64,000 nt of DNA, taken from assembly GCA_963668185.1 (NCBI GenBank), contig OY764162.1, positions 620,001 through 684,000 of the forward strand. The letters are read 5' to 3'. This document shows positions 46,088 to 54,532 of this stretch, one piece after another. The notes under the pieces are model-generated. The model did no database searches. It was given only the letters and a program-made list of their open reading frames with translations, and was not told the DNA's origin. The stretch is from G963668185 sp963668185. Its GTDB lineage: Bacteria; Chloroflexota; Dehalococcoidia; Lucifugimonadales; G963668185. The translations under genes were made by a program, and so were the position numbers. Numbering within the stretch: position 1 is the first letter of the stretch; each line of letters begins with the position of its first letter.

Positions 46088-47347
46088 ATCCCGAAGAAGC
46101 TCCGTCCCACAGCGCGGCCCGCCGAAAGGGCGCTCCTCTTAGGCGTCCAGGTCAAAGGCAGGAGACGCCCTGGCGGCTGGCGGCTCGATGACTCCCTGGC
46201 CGAGTTGGCGGATCTCGCGACCGGCGCGGGCGCCGACGTGGTCGATGTGGTACCGCAACGTGTCCCGAAGCAGACGCCGCTCTACGTGGGCAAGGGCAAG
46301 CTGGAGGAGCTTCAGTCCCTCCGCAAGTCGGACGCCTTCGACACGGTCATCTGCGACGACGAACTGACCCCCACGCAGCAGCGCAACCTTGAGAACGCTC
46401 TAGATGGCGCGAAGGTCATCGATCGTACGGCCCTGATCCTCGACGTGTTCGCGAGCCGCGCCCAGACGCGCGAGGGCCGCCTGCAGGTGGAACTCGCGCA
46501 GCATGAGTACCTGCTGCCGCGCCTGGCGGGTCAGTGGTCGCACCTGGAGCGCCTCGGCGGCGGCATAGGCACTCGGGGCCCGGGCGAGACGCAGATCGAG
46601 ACGGACCGCCGGCTGGTGCGCAACCGCATCAGGACCCTCAGGCGAAATCTTGAGGACGTGCGCCGCCACCGGGAGTTGTACCGGTCCCAGCGCCGCGACA
46701 GCGGCCTGCCGGTGATATCGCTGGTCGGGTACACGAACGCCGGCAAGAGCACGCTGCTGAACGCCATGACGAACGCCGGCGTGCTCGCTGAGAACAGGCT
46801 CTTCTCGACGCTGGACCCGGTCACGAGAAGGCTCAGATTCGCCTCCGAGCGGGAAGTTCTGTTGACGGACACCGTGGGCTTCATCCAGAAGCTGCCTACG
46901 GCGCTTGTGGCGGCTTTCAGGGCGACTCTTGAGGAGATCAGGGAGGCGTCGCTGGTGCTTCACGTGCTGGACGCCACTCACCCGAACGCCCGTGAGCAGG
47001 CGACGGTTGTCACCAGGATGCTGGAAGAGTTGGACGTCGCCGGAAGGCCCCGGATCGTCGTCGCGAACAAGATCGACATGCTGGAGGACGGCCCGGCGTC
47101 CGGTCCTGCACTCGGCTCGTTATCGGCCGAGCCTTATCTACCGGTCGGGCCTGACCAGATCGCGAACGCCTCCGGTCTTGACTCGACGGCGCCGGTAGGG
47201 GGGATAGGCGAGGCGATGTTCGCCGAGAGGACCGTGTACACGTCGGCCGTCACGGGAGCCGGAGTCGAGACGCTGAAGGCCGTGATCGAGGACGTCCTCG
47301 ATTCGGTCGCGGATGCGGCTGTCGCGGCCCAGGCGGAGACGCGCTAG
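46088..47347 (+). CDS. hflX: GTPase HflX
   Basis: A ribosome-associated GTPase, about 419 residues. The N-terminal HflX domain covers about 1-180 (PLYVGKGKLEELQSL, THEYLLP-like VELAQHEYLLPRLAG); the G domain has the P-loop LVGYTNAGKSTLLNAM, DTVGFIQKLPT, and NKIDML. The frame has no ATG, GTG or TTG near the expected N-terminus. ATC 46088 (after GAGGA at 46078-46082) or CTG 46076 are the only close choices, so the start is uncertain. The end may be extended by an acidic insert of about 50 residues between G4 and G5. Confidence 0.8.
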   Translation: MPKKLRPTARPAERALLLGVQVKGRRRPGGWRLDDSLAELADLATGAGADVVDVVPQRVPKQTPLYVGKGKLEELQSLRKSDAFDTVICDDELTPTQQRNLENALDGAKVIDRTALILDVFASRAQTREGRLQVELAQHEYLLPRLAGQWSHLERLGGGIGTRGPGETQIETDRRLVRNRIRTLRRNLEDVRRHRELYRSQRRDSGLPVISLVGYTNAGKSTLLNAMTNAGVLAENRLFSTLDPVTRRLRFASEREVLLTDTVGFIQKLPTALVAAFRATLEEIREASLVLHVLDATHPNAREQATVVTRMLEELDVAGRPRIVVANKIDMLEDGPASGPALGSLSAEPYLPVGPDQIANASGLDSTAPVGGIGEAMFAERTVYTSAVTGAGVETLKAVIEDVLDSVADAAVAAQAETR

Positions 47348-47746
47348 CCGGTAACCGCATCCTCAAACACCGCCGATTGCGCTGTGCGCTACGGAGCGGC
47401 GCGTAGAGGCCTCCATTTGCGCTGAAAGGTGTCCGCGTAGGGTTGCGGCCAAAACGCGCCTCTCAGAGCCGTTTCCGACAGGGCGCTTTTCGGCGACAGG
47501 CGGACGATCAGCTAGGGGATAGTGGATTTTCGCTCTGAGAGACCCGCCCAAAGGGTCGGAAGGGCGCGATTCTAGTGGTTCGCACTATAGATGTTATGTG
47601 AAGTCATAGTACCGCTCCGCGACTGTCCGGCCCTACACTTGACATAATATGTCAACGCATTGGGTTGAGCGGCACGGGCGCTCATGCGGTATGTTTGCCC
47701 GCGCCGAAATCTTGACGCCGGGTTGCCGGACGCCCGGCTGGCCCGG
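47348..47746. other. Intergenic region after hflX
   Basis: About 400 bases with no convincing gene; the short open frames are not similar to anything and use poor codons. The downstream gene is convergent. The only clear structure is the palindrome at 47640-47654. A G+C-rich 5' half (47380-47560) may fold but shows no tRNA, RNase P or tmRNA signature. Confidence 0.5.
47640..47654. promoter_or_regulatory. Palindromic TGACATA-A-TATGTCA site
   Basis: A perfect inverted repeat with 7-base arms. TTGACA (47639-47644), overlapping its left arm, resembles a -35 box on the plus strand. It could be an operator, but no plus-strand gene of that orientation follows for 1.5 kb. Confidence 0.4.
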
Positions 47747-48802
47747 TCACGCGGTCACCTTGATAACGCCCGTGGCCGCCAGCGCCTTGAGCAGGTCGAG
47801 GCCGAGTTGCGCCGGCTGGTCGGACCGGTACGCCACCCTGTTGAGGCCATGCTCCGTGCCGTGCGCGTCTTCGCCGGCCTGCTCCTCGAGCACGACCACC
47901 TTCTCGCCAAAGAGTACGGACGCTCCTCCGAGCTGGTAGCCGAGCGAGTCGGCGTCGGAGTTCGTTCCGTCGAATATCAGGATGCCGGCCGTGCAGGTTC
48001 TCATCTCCCTGGCGACGTCCGGCGGCACCGGGAGGCCGCCCCCGGAGGACGCGCAGGAGTCCACGAACCGGATGTTGAAGGCCGACAGCGTGTCCCGAAC
48101 GGCGTCCAGCGCCGCGCTTGGCCCCGCATGGCCGACGAATATCCGGCCGCCCTCTGCCGGAGCGCTCCGGCCCCTTTGCGGGAAGCCGGTCGCATAGTAC
48201 GGGGCGGCCTCCTCCGACTCAGCCACGCCTGCGGCCCAGTCCTGCGAGCCGCCGCCGAGGTCCACGACCCGCGTGCCGTCGGCCTCGGTCCGGAGAATGC
48301 CCACGAAGAGGCCGTTCGCTGTGATGATCTCCAGGCACTCGCCGGCAAGGTCCGGATGGACCTCCAACTCCCTCTGCACCAGGTTCCTGGCGTACTCGTC
48401 CTCTGGCACGGGCCGTCCGTCGAACATCTCGTAGAAGCGCCTGAACAGGTCTGGATTCAAGGCGGCTTCGACGAGCGCGCCGGGCCTCTCTTCCGCCGCC
48501 TGGGGAGCCGTAATCGCCTCTCCGGTGGACGTCAGGCGTATCACCGGGTCGTTGTATGCCCCTTGCGTCAGCCCGTACTTGGAGGACGAGTTGAGGCGCG
48601 TCGTAAAGGCGCTGCTGGACACGGTCGTCCCCAGCGCTTTAGCAAGCTGCGCCCGGTCCACCGGGTACCCGGACGTGGCCTTCGCGATGGCCTGGGCCAC
48701 CTCCAGGGCGTCCTTGAGCGTGTTCACAGGATACGGACGCACCAGCCGCGTCCGCTTGGCCGGCCTGGTCGCGTCCGTGTTTGATTCGTTCCACGTAGCC
48801 AT
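47747..48802 (-). CDS. Winged-helix plus TIR-like nucleotide-binding protein
   Basis: A 351-residue two-domain protein. Residues about 25-170 (TLKDALEVAQAIAK, SSAFTTRLNSSSKYGLTQGAYND) look like a winged-helix/DUF5343-type region. Residues 219-351 (GRIFVGHAGPSAALDAVRDTLSAFNIRFVD, SLGYQLGGASVLFGEKVVVLEE) resemble a TIR-like nucleotide-binding domain as in predicted immune or signalling proteins. In that family I expect Glu in a YELGAAS segment; here it is Gln290 (YQLGGAS). Isolated gene in an accessory-looking gap. Function unknown; a sensor or defence role is a guess. Confidence 0.6.
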   Translation of the reverse strand: MATWNESNTDATRPAKRTRLVRPYPVNTLKDALEVAQAIAKATSGYPVDRAQLAKALGTTVSSSAFTTRLNSSSKYGLTQGAYNDPVIRLTSTGEAITAPQAAEERPGALVEAALNPDLFRRFYEMFDGRPVPEDEYARNLVQRELEVHPDLAGECLEIITANGLFVGILRTEADGTRVVDLGGGSQDWAAGVAESEEAAPYYATGFPQRGRSAPAEGGRIFVGHAGPSAALDAVRDTLSAFNIRFVDSCASSGGGLPVPPDVAREMRTCTAGILIFDGTNSDADSLGYQLGGASVLFGEKVVVLEEQAGEDAHGTEHGLNRVAYRSDQPAQLGLDLLKALAATGVIKVTA

Positions 48803-49243
48803 CTGCGCGATTCCCCTTGAGAAGTCCCCGATCGGTCCGGGTCGTGAGATGGTACTTCTTTTCAGAAGCTATTTCAATATGTCTTTTCACGTGTTTCAGG
48901 TCTTCACAAGTTTGTATTCAGAGATTATGGAATAGATAGGGGCTTTATTTCAGGGGCAACGCGCGCTGGAGGCTGCCTGGCTTGTCCATTGCCCGCCGTC
49001 TGGGCTTCCAGGCACTGCTTCCCGGCTTGAAGGCGGTTCCCTCTTGCGCTGACGTTGGTGCCTTCCGCCGCCCGTGGAAAGCCGGATGAGGCTGTGTTTC
49101 GTACTTGCAGATAAGAGGAGGCTCATATTCGCGAAGGAGGCCGTGGTCGCGATGCTGGAACGGCTCCCGCCCGGCGGACGCGATCCGCTCAAACCGGGTC
49201 GGCGTCATATAGAATGATGTCCAGGTACACAAAGGAACCGGGA
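48803..49243. other. AT-richer intergenic region between TIR-like and S41 protease genes
   Basis: About 440 bases without a convincing gene; the first 150 are clearly AT-rich (CTATTTCAATATGTCTTTTC). This should hold promoters for both flanking genes. The middle (48955-49062) can fold into a long imperfect hairpin, listed separately. Short open frames in the region are not supported. Confidence 0.5.
48955..49062. ncRNA. Candidate structured RNA (speculative, 6S-like shape)
   Basis: Paired segments: CAACG/CGTTG, GCGC/GCGC and GAGG/CCTC make an outer stem; GCCTGG/CCAGGC and GCCC/GGGC an inner hairpin, leaving an asymmetric central bubble. The order resembles 6S RNA, but no family motif was recognised and strand is unknown. 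Covariance search would be needed. Confidence 0.25.
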
Positions 49244-50542
49244 ATGCTAAAGAACATCCAATTGTCAACGCTAAGACCGCTGCTGCTGGCAGTGCTTGTA
49301 GCTGCAGTCGCGGCGGCAGCGGTCGTTCCCCTGGCCGCTTGCGGCTCAGAGGACGAAGGCCCGTCCGGGACAGGCTCAGCTTCGATCTACGAGCCGATGG
49401 TCATTCCGGAGATCACGGAGCCGGAGACGCCGTTGGAGGCCCCTTCTGAGGTCCCGCCTGAGCTTCTGACGATCTGGGAGGTCTGGGCGCACCTGACGCG
49501 CGATTACGTTGACAGGGCCTCGCTGGACCCCGAAAAGCTGTCTGAGGCCGCCATACGCGGCATGCTGGCGGCCCTGGACGACCCGCACACGTCCTATATA
49601 AGCCCGGACATCTTCAGCATTGAGAACGAGGACTACCTGGGCGAGTTCCAAGGCATCGGCGCCGAGGTGGAGATGCGGCGCGACGGCTTCCTGATGATCC
49701 GCGCGCCCATGCCGGGCAGCCCTGCCGAGAGGGCAGGCCTGAAGCCGGGGGATGTCGTTCTCGCCGTGGACGGCGTCAGCATCGAGGGCCTGAGCCTCCT
49801 GGAGGCCGTGGCACTCATTCGAGGGCCTAAAGACACTCCTGTGCTCCTGCTAGTCAGGCACCTGACTGAAACTGAACCTGTGGAGATCGAGGTGATCAGG
49901 GGCGTCATTCCCCTCGTGAGCCTGATCCTGCGCAGCGAGCCGGGGGCCGAGATAGCCCACATCAGGCTCGTGCAGTTCTTCCCTGACACCGCCCAGCAGC
50001 TCTACGAGATGATCGAGGAGCAGAAGTCGGCGGGCGCAAAGGGCCTGATCCTGGACGTTCGCAACAACGTGGGCGGCCTGCTCTCCGCGACGGTCAACGT
50101 GGCGAGCCTGTTCCTAGAGGACGAAGGCACGGTGGTCTATGAGGTGGATGGACATGGCCGCAGGAAGGACTGGAATTCTACGGACGTGCCGTCGGTGGAC
50201 ATCCCGCTGGTCCTGCTCGTCAACGAGCTTAGCGCCAGCGCCAGTGAGGTCCTTGCCGGCGCGCTGCAGGACTACGACAGGGCCACGATCATCGGCGCAA
50301 CGACGTACGGCAAGGCGGCGGTTAACGTGTTCCGCCCGCTCAATAACGGCGGCGGGCTGTATGTGACGTACGGCAAGTGGTACACGCCCATGGGCCGGTC
50401 CCTGCACGATACGGGCGTGACGCCGGACATCCAGGTGAAGGCCGTGGACCCGCGCGATGCCGACGTCAAGCAGCTTGAGAAGGCTTTCGAGGTTCTGGCG
50501 GAGATGATCGAGGAAGCCTCCCCTACTGCGGCCGTCAAGTAG
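49244..50542 (+). CDS. S41 family C-terminal processing peptidase (lipoprotein)
   Basis: A 432-residue tail-specific protease homologue. A lipoprotein signal ends in PLAAC (perfect lipobox, Cys about residue 33). PDZ domain about residues 115-200 (GIGAEVEMRRDGFLMI, GSPAERAGLKPGDVVLAVDG). Catalytic Ser in LVNELSASASEVLAGAL and Lys in IGATTYGKAAV. ATG 49244 with AAAGGAA upstream beats ATG 49214. It should act outside the membrane on proteins with exposed C-termini. Followed by smpB seven bases later. Confidence 0.9.
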   Translation: MLKNIQLSTLRPLLLAVLVAAVAAAAVVPLAACGSEDEGPSGTGSASIYEPMVIPEITEPETPLEAPSEVPPELLTIWEVWAHLTRDYVDRASLDPEKLSEAAIRGMLAALDDPHTSYISPDIFSIENEDYLGEFQGIGAEVEMRRDGFLMIRAPMPGSPAERAGLKPGDVVLAVDGVSIEGLSLLEAVALIRGPKDTPVLLLVRHLTETEPVEIEVIRGVIPLVSLILRSEPGAEIAHIRLVQFFPDTAQQLYEMIEEQKSAGAKGLILDVRNNVGGLLSATVNVASLFLEDEGTVVYEVDGHGRRKDWNSTDVPSVDIPLVLLVNELSASASEVLAGALQDYDRATIIGATTYGKAAVNVFRPLNNGGGLYVTYGKWYTPMGRSLHDTGVTPDIQVKAVDPRDADVKQLEKAFEVLAEMIEEASPTAAVK

Positions 50543-50549
50543 CGTTGCC

Positions 50550-51017
50550 TTGGTCAAGACCAAGACCGTTACCGTAAACCGCAGGGCTAGGCGCGACTAC
50601 GAGGTCCTGGAGGCTTACGAGGCCGGCCTGGCCCTGGAGGGTAGCGAGATCAAGGCCATTCGCGAGGGCCGCGCCAATCTCTCCGACGGCTACGCTGCGC
50701 CCCGCGGCGGCGAACTGTGGCTGGAGAACGTGCACATCGCGCCCTACTCGGCGTCGGCTGCGAGGGACAATCACGAGCCGAAGCGGCCGCGAAAGCTGCT
50801 GCTCCACAAGCGCGAGATCCGGCACCTCGCCAGGAGCGTCTCGGCGAAGGGCCTGACGATCGTCCCCCTCCGCCTCTACCTCAAGGCGGGCCGCGCGAAG
50901 GTGGAGTTGGGGCTGGCGAAGGGCCTCAAGAGGTACGATAAGCGGCGGGCGATCATTGACAGGGAGCGCGAGCGCGAGGCGCGCGCCGTCATCGGCAGGA
51001 GGCGGCGGGAAGGCTGA
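50550..51017 (+). CDS. smpB: SsrA-binding protein SmpB
   Basis: A 155-residue partner of tmRNA in ribosome rescue. The fold is visible: NRRARRDYEVLEAYEAGLALEGSEIKAIREGRANLSDGYA, LENVHIAPYSASA, PKRPRKLLLHKREIRHLARSVSAKGLTIVPLRLYLKAGRAKVELGLAKGLKRYDKR and a basic C-terminal tail. Start TTG 50550, seven bases after the protease stop. No ssrA gene is seen in the window. Confidence 0.93.
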   Translation: MVKTKTVTVNRRARRDYEVLEAYEAGLALEGSEIKAIREGRANLSDGYAAPRGGELWLENVHIAPYSASAARDNHEPKRPRKLLLHKREIRHLARSVSAKGLTIVPLRLYLKAGRAKVELGLAKGLKRYDKRRAIIDREREREARAVIGRRRREG

Positions 51018-51037
51018 CGGGCCGCGCGATGTAGAAA

Positions 51038-51075
51038 CAGAACGGCGCGGGTCCTCTAGGACCCGCGCCGTTCTG
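51038..51075 (+). terminator. Strong hairpin terminator after smpB
   Basis: A perfect 17-bp stem (CAGAACGGCGCGGGTCC with GGACCCGCGCCGTTCTG) around TCTA, 20 bases after the smpB stop. GGTTTGC follows, so a weak T tract; it can also serve the convergent small HTH gene. Confidence 0.8.
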
Positions 51076-51113
51076 GGTTTGCTCTGATTGGCCGGCGACA
51101 GCGCCGGATGGGC

Positions 51114-51350
51114 TCAGTTGCTGACCCTGTGAATCTCCAGCACCTCGCCGGGGGCCAGCGCTACCCTTCGCACGTTGATCCCCAGCTTCAACAGCCAGTA
51201 TCCGAGCGTGGCCTTGGAGACGCCGAGGTAGTCGGCGGTTGCTGTCAGGCCGCGCTCGGTGACCATCTCCGGCAGCATGCTCTCGAGCGCCTGCCCGAAC
51301 TTGTCTTCGACGGCAGCCATCTTCTTGGTCTTCCGGTTCATCATGCTCAC
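51114..51350 (-). CDS. Small helix-turn-helix protein
   Basis: A 78-residue protein. Residues about 30-60 (ERGLTATADYLGVSKATLGYWLLKLGI) are a helix-turn-helix, followed by a short beta-strand tail (VRRVALAPGEVLEIHR). A GTG at 51350 close to AAGGAGG is used; ATG 51344 or 51341 are alternatives. It is convergent with smpB and has a long, AT-rich upstream region. Probably a DNA-binding regulator, target unknown. Confidence 0.7.
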   Translation of the reverse strand: MSMMNRKTKKMAAVEDKFGQALESMLPEMVTERGLTATADYLGVSKATLGYWLLKLGINVRRVALAPGEVLEIHRVSN

Positions 51351-51848
51351 TTTGCCTCCTTACAAAGTATCGTGGGACGAATCTTAAACGGCGCCTGCCA
51401 GTTCGGTCAATCGGTTTTCATGCCTTTTCCAAGACATTTCTTTCCTTTTCAGCGCTGCCGCATTGATTTTCAGGCGTTCTCAGGGGTCGCTTTGGGCGGT
51501 GAACCAATTTAGCAAACGTTGATTTTCCGTGTAAGGAAATGCCTTCTAGCTACGAATCGCCTCATTTGCGGCTCTGGAGGTGGATCACGCCGCCATTCGA
51601 GGCCCCGGACAGGATGAAGACCGCTTGGAGCCGGTCCGTGGGCGAATGGACTGCCCTGTTCGGGCTAACGCCCAGACATTGCCCGACTCTTGTTTGTCCT
51701 TGTCTTGGACTCCGGTCGAGTTGTTAACATAATGGAACGGCGTAGAGTGGTCGGAACGTGGGGGTTTGTCTGGAAACTCATGTTGTCCCTGACCGATGCG
51801 CTTTCTGGCCGGTTTCAGGCGATTTAGCTATGGAGATGGGGGTGTCGG
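51351..51848. other. Intergenic region with promoter, upstream of HTH and DUF6391 genes
   Basis: About 500 bases without a supported gene. The left 180 bases are T-rich (TTTTCATGCCTTTTCC, TTGATTTT twice). A sigma-70 type promoter for the right-hand gene is at 51705-51733. A weakly supported open frame at 51539-51727 was not accepted. Confidence 0.5.
51705..51733 (+). promoter_or_regulatory. Putative sigma-70 promoter
   Basis: TTGGAC, exactly 17 bases, CATAAT. It points to the DUF6391-like gene with a leader of about 110 bases. Confidence 0.55.
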
Positions 51849-52349
51849 ATGGATCTGATCGAGCGATTCGTAAGGAGGGTTCGCGTGAATCACGGGCTGG
51901 AGCACGCGACTATCGCGGCGCTTCTGGGCCGGGGAGTGCCGACTCCGCTCGGAGGCTACTCGACCGCCAACGGATTTTACGTTTACGGTCGGGTGACCAC
52001 CGAGCAGTTGCGGGACGCGGTCGAGAGCGCGCTTGACGCGATGGCCGAGGGCGCGCGTGACCTCGCCGTGTCCCCCTACTGCGGCACGAACCTCGCCATC
52101 GGCGCGCTGGTCGCCGGCGCGGTGTCCGGCCTGCTGGGCGGCCGGTCGACCCGCAAGCGCCGTCGCATCCCTGCCCTTGCGGCGGGCGTCGCCGTGTCCA
52201 TGCTGGTGAGCAGGCCGCTTGGCGCGTGGGTGCAGCGCCGGTTCACGACCTCCGGCGAAGTGGATGGGCTCAGCATCGCCGGAATACGGAGGCTCAAGGG
52301 CGGCGCGTTCACCGTCCACCGCGTGGCCACGCGGCAGACGCCCCGATAG
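51849..52349 (+). CDS. DUF6391-like protein
   Basis: A 166-residue protein. The N-terminus VNHGLEHATIAALLGRGVPTPLGGYSTANGFYVYG and the central LAVSPYCGTNLAIGALVAG are the recognisable parts; one Gly/Ala-rich segment (about 75-95) and another (about 105-120) are candidate membrane helices. A conserved His and a Cys-Gly-Thr-Asn motif may bind metal. Function unknown. It precedes the tRNA-Arg and transporter genes. Confidence 0.65.
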   Translation: MDLIERFVRRVRVNHGLEHATIAALLGRGVPTPLGGYSTANGFYVYGRVTTEQLRDAVESALDAMAEGARDLAVSPYCGTNLAIGALVAGAVSGLLGGRSTRKRRRIPALAAGVAVSMLVSRPLGAWVQRRFTTSGEVDGLSIAGIRRLKGGAFTVHRVATRQTPR

Positions 52350-52371
52350 CGACACGCCCTACCCTTTGCTC

Positions 52372-52397
52372 CGTTCGCCCTGAGCCTGTCGAAGGGC
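52372..52397 (+). repeat. Interspersed palindrome, family A
   Basis: CGTTCGCCCTGAGCCTG then TCGAAGGGC, a full copy 22 bases after the DUF6391 gene. Confidence 0.75.
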
Positions 52398-52433
52398 GGC
52401 GTTTCGTTTCGTTCGCCCTTGTATCTTGACTAT

Positions 52434-52469
52434 CCCTTCCCCAGTCTGCTGGGGAAGGCTAGGATGGGG
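52434..52469. repeat. Interspersed repeat, family D
   Basis: Identical over 36 bases to the copy at 14035-14070, 38 kb away. Confidence 0.75.
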
Positions 52470-52477
52470 TTCCGCCC

Positions 52478-52503
52478 CGTTCACCCTGAGCCTGTCAAAG
52501 GGC
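52478..52503 (+). repeat. Interspersed palindrome, family A (variant)
   Basis: CGTTCACCCTGAGCCTG then TCAAAGGGC; two point changes keep the stem paired (CACCC, AAAGGG). Confidence 0.65.
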
Positions 52504-52556
52504 GGCGCGGCGTCTGTTGACCGGCGTTTGGCGCCGTTGCTAGACTCTGCTGGGGT

Positions 52557-52633
52557 GTCCCCGTAGCTCAGTTGGACAGAGCGGCTGCCTTCTAAGCAGC
52601 GGGTCGCGGGTTCGAATCCTGCCGGGGACGCCA
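52557..52633 (+). tRNA. tRNA-Arg (anticodon TCT)
   Basis: A 77-base cloverleaf. Acceptor GTCCCCG pairs with CGGGGAC; the D arm is GCTC...GAGC; the anticodon arm is GCTGC-CTTCTAA-GCAGC with TCT at the centre; the T arm is GCGGG-TTCGAAT-CCTGC. The CCA tail is encoded. Reads AGA, and AGG by wobble. Confidence 0.95.
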
Positions 52634-52736
52634 ACCCAGCGCGTCTTGAACGCCCGGTATCAGGGGAAACGCCACGACATACACCAAGATTGGCGACCTG
52701 CCCGCTGGTCAACGCAGGACCATCACGGCCTGGTGC

Positions 52737-54392
52737 ATGTACGACTGGGCGCATTCCTCCTTTTCCACCAGCGGCGTGGCCGCGATTCTGCCGATTTATT
52801 TCGTCTTTCTGTTTAAGGATGCTTTGGGCGAAACGGCCCATTTCGCAGGCCTCGACTTCTCCGGCAGCACCGTGTGGAGCCTCGGCGTTGCCGTGTCCAC
52901 CGCGATCGTGGCCCTTTCCAGCCCAATCCTCGGCGTCGTCGCGGACCGCGCGGCTCTCAAGAAGACGCTCCTCGGCGTCTATGCCGCCGCCGGATCGCTG
53001 TTCACGGCCCTGGCCTTCTTCTCAGCATACTCCGGGCAGCCCTGGGCGTGGCTTCTGGGCGCGTTCATTCTGGCGAACGTGGGCGCGGCGGGCAGCTTTA
53101 TCTTCTACAACTCCCTGCTTCCGCACGTCGCGCCCCGCAGCCTGCTGGACGACGTCAGCAGCCGGGGTTTCGCGTTCGGCTACGTGGGCGGCGGCCTGCT
53201 GCTGCTTGTGCACCTTGCGCTTAACTTCGCGTTTCAAGACACCGACCATGCTGACATGGTCACCCGCGCCTCCATAGCCTCGATCGGCTTCTGGTGGTTT
53301 GGCTGGGCGATATGGACGCTCCGCGTCGTGCCCGAACCGCCGGTGTCCACGCCGGTCTCGGGCCTGACGCCGTGGAAGGCCCTCACGCTGGCCCTGAGCG
53401 AGTTGCGCGAGACGTTCAGAAGCATCGGCAGGTTCAGGGTGGTCGTGGTATATCTGGGCGCGTACCTGCTGTTCAACGACGGCGTCCAGACGGTCATTGC
53501 CATTGCGGGGGCGTTCGCGGCGGACACGGTCGGCATTCCGCTGGCCTTCAACATGGCAACCATTCTGATAATCCAGTTTGTGGCCGCGGGAGGAGCCGTC
53601 GCCTTCTCCTGGCTGGCCAGGAAGACGAGCACGAAGGCCGCGCTCACCGCCGCTCTGTCCGGCTGGGTCGTGATCGTGTTCGTCGGCGCGACGGTCGTGG
53701 GACTCGTCCCGGACGAGTCGGGCGAATACGAATATCACCTTACATACACGCAAAGTACGGGAATCTACACTGCCGAAGCCGTTCCTGAGCTTGAAGACTC
53801 GCACTCCGAGGAGATGTGGAAGCAGGAGGGCTACCAGATCGACGAGGGCGAGGAGCTGTCGTCCGACCGCGCCGCCCGTCTGCTGGATGCCGTTGGCGCG
53901 TCGGAGCACTCCGAGTACGCGATCGCCATAGACGGCGGCCCGCTCGACGGCAGAACGGCGGTCGGGCCGGCCCACCCGTCGTCGCTTGGCGGTGGTCCCA
54001 TCGACTGGTGGCCGAGGGCCGTGCGGAACGCGGTCTGGGAGCCGCTTGGCCTGAGCGCCGGGATGCAGTGGATGATTCTTGGCGCGTCCCTCGGCCTCGT
54101 GCTTGGAGGCAGCCAGGCGCTCGCGCGGAGTCTGTTCGCTCAGATCACGCCCGAAACGCGCAGCGGCGAGTTCTTCTCCTTCTTCGGTTTCATGACGAGG
54201 GCCTCTGCCGTATTCGGTCCCATGCTGTACGTATTCGTGTCCACCGCGTTCGATACCAGGGTAGCTGTTGTCTCGATCAGTCTCATAATTGTCGCGGGAG
54301 TGGTGGTGCTGCGGTGGGTGGACGTGTCGGCGGGCGCGCGCACCGCCGCCGAAGAGGATGCGCGAAGGTCGATGGAAATCCGTTCGCCCTGA
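52737..54392 (+). CDS. UMF1-family MFS transporter
   Basis: A 551-residue permease with the UMF1/Atg22-type signature CMYDWAHSSFST at the N-terminus, and about twelve membrane helices. A large acidic loop (residues about 330-400) is unusual. The family normally begins several residues before YDWA; the open frame extends upstream but offers no ATG, GTG or TTG close by, so ATG 52737 is provisional. The stop codon TGA is supplied by a family A repeat. Substrate unknown; a metabolite exporter is plausible. Confidence 0.78.
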   Translation: MYDWAHSSFSTSGVAAILPIYFVFLFKDALGETAHFAGLDFSGSTVWSLGVAVSTAIVALSSPILGVVADRAALKKTLLGVYAAAGSLFTALAFFSAYSGQPWAWLLGAFILANVGAAGSFIFYNSLLPHVAPRSLLDDVSSRGFAFGYVGGGLLLLVHLALNFAFQDTDHADMVTRASIASIGFWWFGWAIWTLRVVPEPPVSTPVSGLTPWKALTLALSELRETFRSIGRFRVVVVYLGAYLLFNDGVQTVIAIAGAFAADTVGIPLAFNMATILIIQFVAAGGAVAFSWLARKTSTKAALTAALSGWVVIVFVGATVVGLVPDESGEYEYHLTYTQSTGIYTAEAVPELEDSHSEEMWKQEGYQIDEGEELSSDRAARLLDAVGASEHSEYAIAIDGGPLDGRTAVGPAHPSSLGGGPIDWWPRAVRNAVWEPLGLSAGMQWMILGASLGLVLGGSQALARSLFAQITPETRSGEFFSFFGFMTRASAVFGPMLYVFVSTAFDTRVAVVSISLIIVAGVVVLRWVDVSAGARTAAEEDARRSMEIRSP

Positions 54393-54406
54393 GCTTGTCG
54401 AAGGGC
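54381..54406 (+). repeat. Family A repeat that supplies a stop codon
   Basis: CGTTCGCCCTGAGCTTG then TCGAAGGGC. The gene stop (TGA at 54390-54392) lies within it. Confidence 0.75.
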
Positions 54407-54532
54407 CTTACGCAAGACCCGCATGAGGCCCACGGGCAAGGGCCTAGCCTGAACCAACGCGCTTGGCGCCGTTCTCTCCGTCCCCAGGTGTTACCCTACC
54501 CTGCATCCAAAGCCGAACTCTTGGAGGCAACG

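Noticed and set aside
48955..49062. Signal recognition particle RNA or RNase P RNA in this gap
   Set aside because: The minus strand has a GGGAAGCAGTGCC string resembling SRP RNA, but the GGAAGGAAGCAGC-type loop is absent; no RNase P core motif is present.
51038..51075. The palindrome after smpB as a mobile repeat or CRISPR unit
   Set aside because: Single copy, long perfect stem, placed at a gene end: a terminator.
51114..51350. A prophage remnant based on the small HTH protein
   Set aside because: No integrase, capsid or other phage gene is nearby.
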